Source: Hirudinaria manillensis (Eukaryota > Annelida > Clitellata > Hirudinida > Hirudinidae). Taken from it: DNA of 64,000 nt. Position 1 is the stretch's first letter. Every line of letters starts with the position of its first letter. This document shows positions 63,714-64,000 of the stretch, one piece after another. The notes beneath the pieces were generated by a model, which was not told the origin of the DNA, did no database searches, and saw only the letters and a program-made list of their open reading frames with translations. Both the position numbers and the translations under genes were made by a program. The stretch is from contig CM067533.1 in the NCBI GenBank assembly GCA_034509925.1, forward strand, positions 3,424,535-3,488,534, read 5' to 3'.

Positions 63714-64000
63714 CTAAAGAATACAAAGCAATACAATAAAAGAATACAAAGCCATACAATAATGAATACAAAGCAATACAATAAAAGAATACAAAGCAAT
63801 ACAATACAATATGTCACAATAACAGGTAATAATGCCTGCAAAATGATATAATCAATAATAGTTATTAATGGTCATTAATAGATTATAAATTAGTTACATA
63901 TTAATAGTTATTAAATGGGCACAGCTGATGATGTATTAAGCAGGTTATTAAAACCTGCATCACATTTTTCATTATCATCCATCATTATCAAATCATTGAA
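63714..64000. other. DIP2 intron, continuing beyond the window
   Basis: Sequence upstream of the most 5' DIP2 exon seen. It has an imperfect repeat of AATACAAAGCAATACAATAA. The preceding exon is not within the window. Confidence 0.6.

Overview
This window is nuclear DNA from an animal, most likely an invertebrate bilaterian whose phylum I cannot fix. The genes are split by many GT-AG introns, coding exons are clearly richer in G+C than the AT-rich introns and spacers, and ATT, TCCA and AAAT microsatellites are common. The gene set (activin receptor, DIP2, ROPN1-like, ZMYND12, a four-exon fatty-acid-binding protein, gamma-tubulin) is metazoan.

Layout. 0.8-4.7 kb: two intronless divergent genes, a PIM-like kinase (-) and an AT-hook protein with a CCDC82/DUF4211-like C-terminus (+). 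5.9-6.3 kb: remnant of a LINE. 7.7-8.5 kb: a fatty-acid-binding protein gene (-) with a TATA box. 10.8-15.4 kb: gamma-tubulin (+, 11 exons). 16.7-19.8 kb: DNAJB6-type co-chaperone (-, 6 exons). About 21.7 kb: a degenerate tRNA-like sequence. 23.6-24.4 kb: intronless class I phosphatidylinositol transfer protein (-). 25.7-29.4 kb: S28 serine protease of the PRSS16 type (+, 11 exons). 30.9-35.1 kb: CSTF1, the 50 kDa cleavage stimulation factor subunit (+, 13 exons). 36.8-38.7 kb: activin receptor type 2 (-, 7 exons). 39.7-42.6 kb: ZMYND12 (+, 8 exons), convergent with a ROPN1L-like gene at 43.1-44.2 kb (-, 4 exons). 46.6-64 kb: the last 29 exons of DIP2 (-); its 5' end lies beyond the window. 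A 6.2 kb DIP2 intron holds a decayed non-LTR retrotransposon on the opposite strand, with a second copy of its 5' end in tandem.

The genes are not an operon. They cover separate tasks: signalling (ACVR2, PIM-like kinase), lipid handling (FABP, PITP, DIP2), cytoskeleton and cilia or sperm (gamma-tubulin, ZMYND12, ROPN1L), protein quality control (DNAJB6, S28 protease) and mRNA 3'-end formation (CSTF1).

Most unusual: the retrotransposon with an exact 159-bp direct repeat between two AT microsatellites; a partial copy of the CSTF1 terminal exon, reading frame intact, inside a CSTF1 intron; a 161-bp tandem duplication that clips a DIP2 exon; and an intronless PITP among intron-rich genes. I saw no clearly new multi-gene system. 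Exon borders were deduced by eye from reading-frame continuity, splice signals and remembered similarity to human orthologues; no database search was run.
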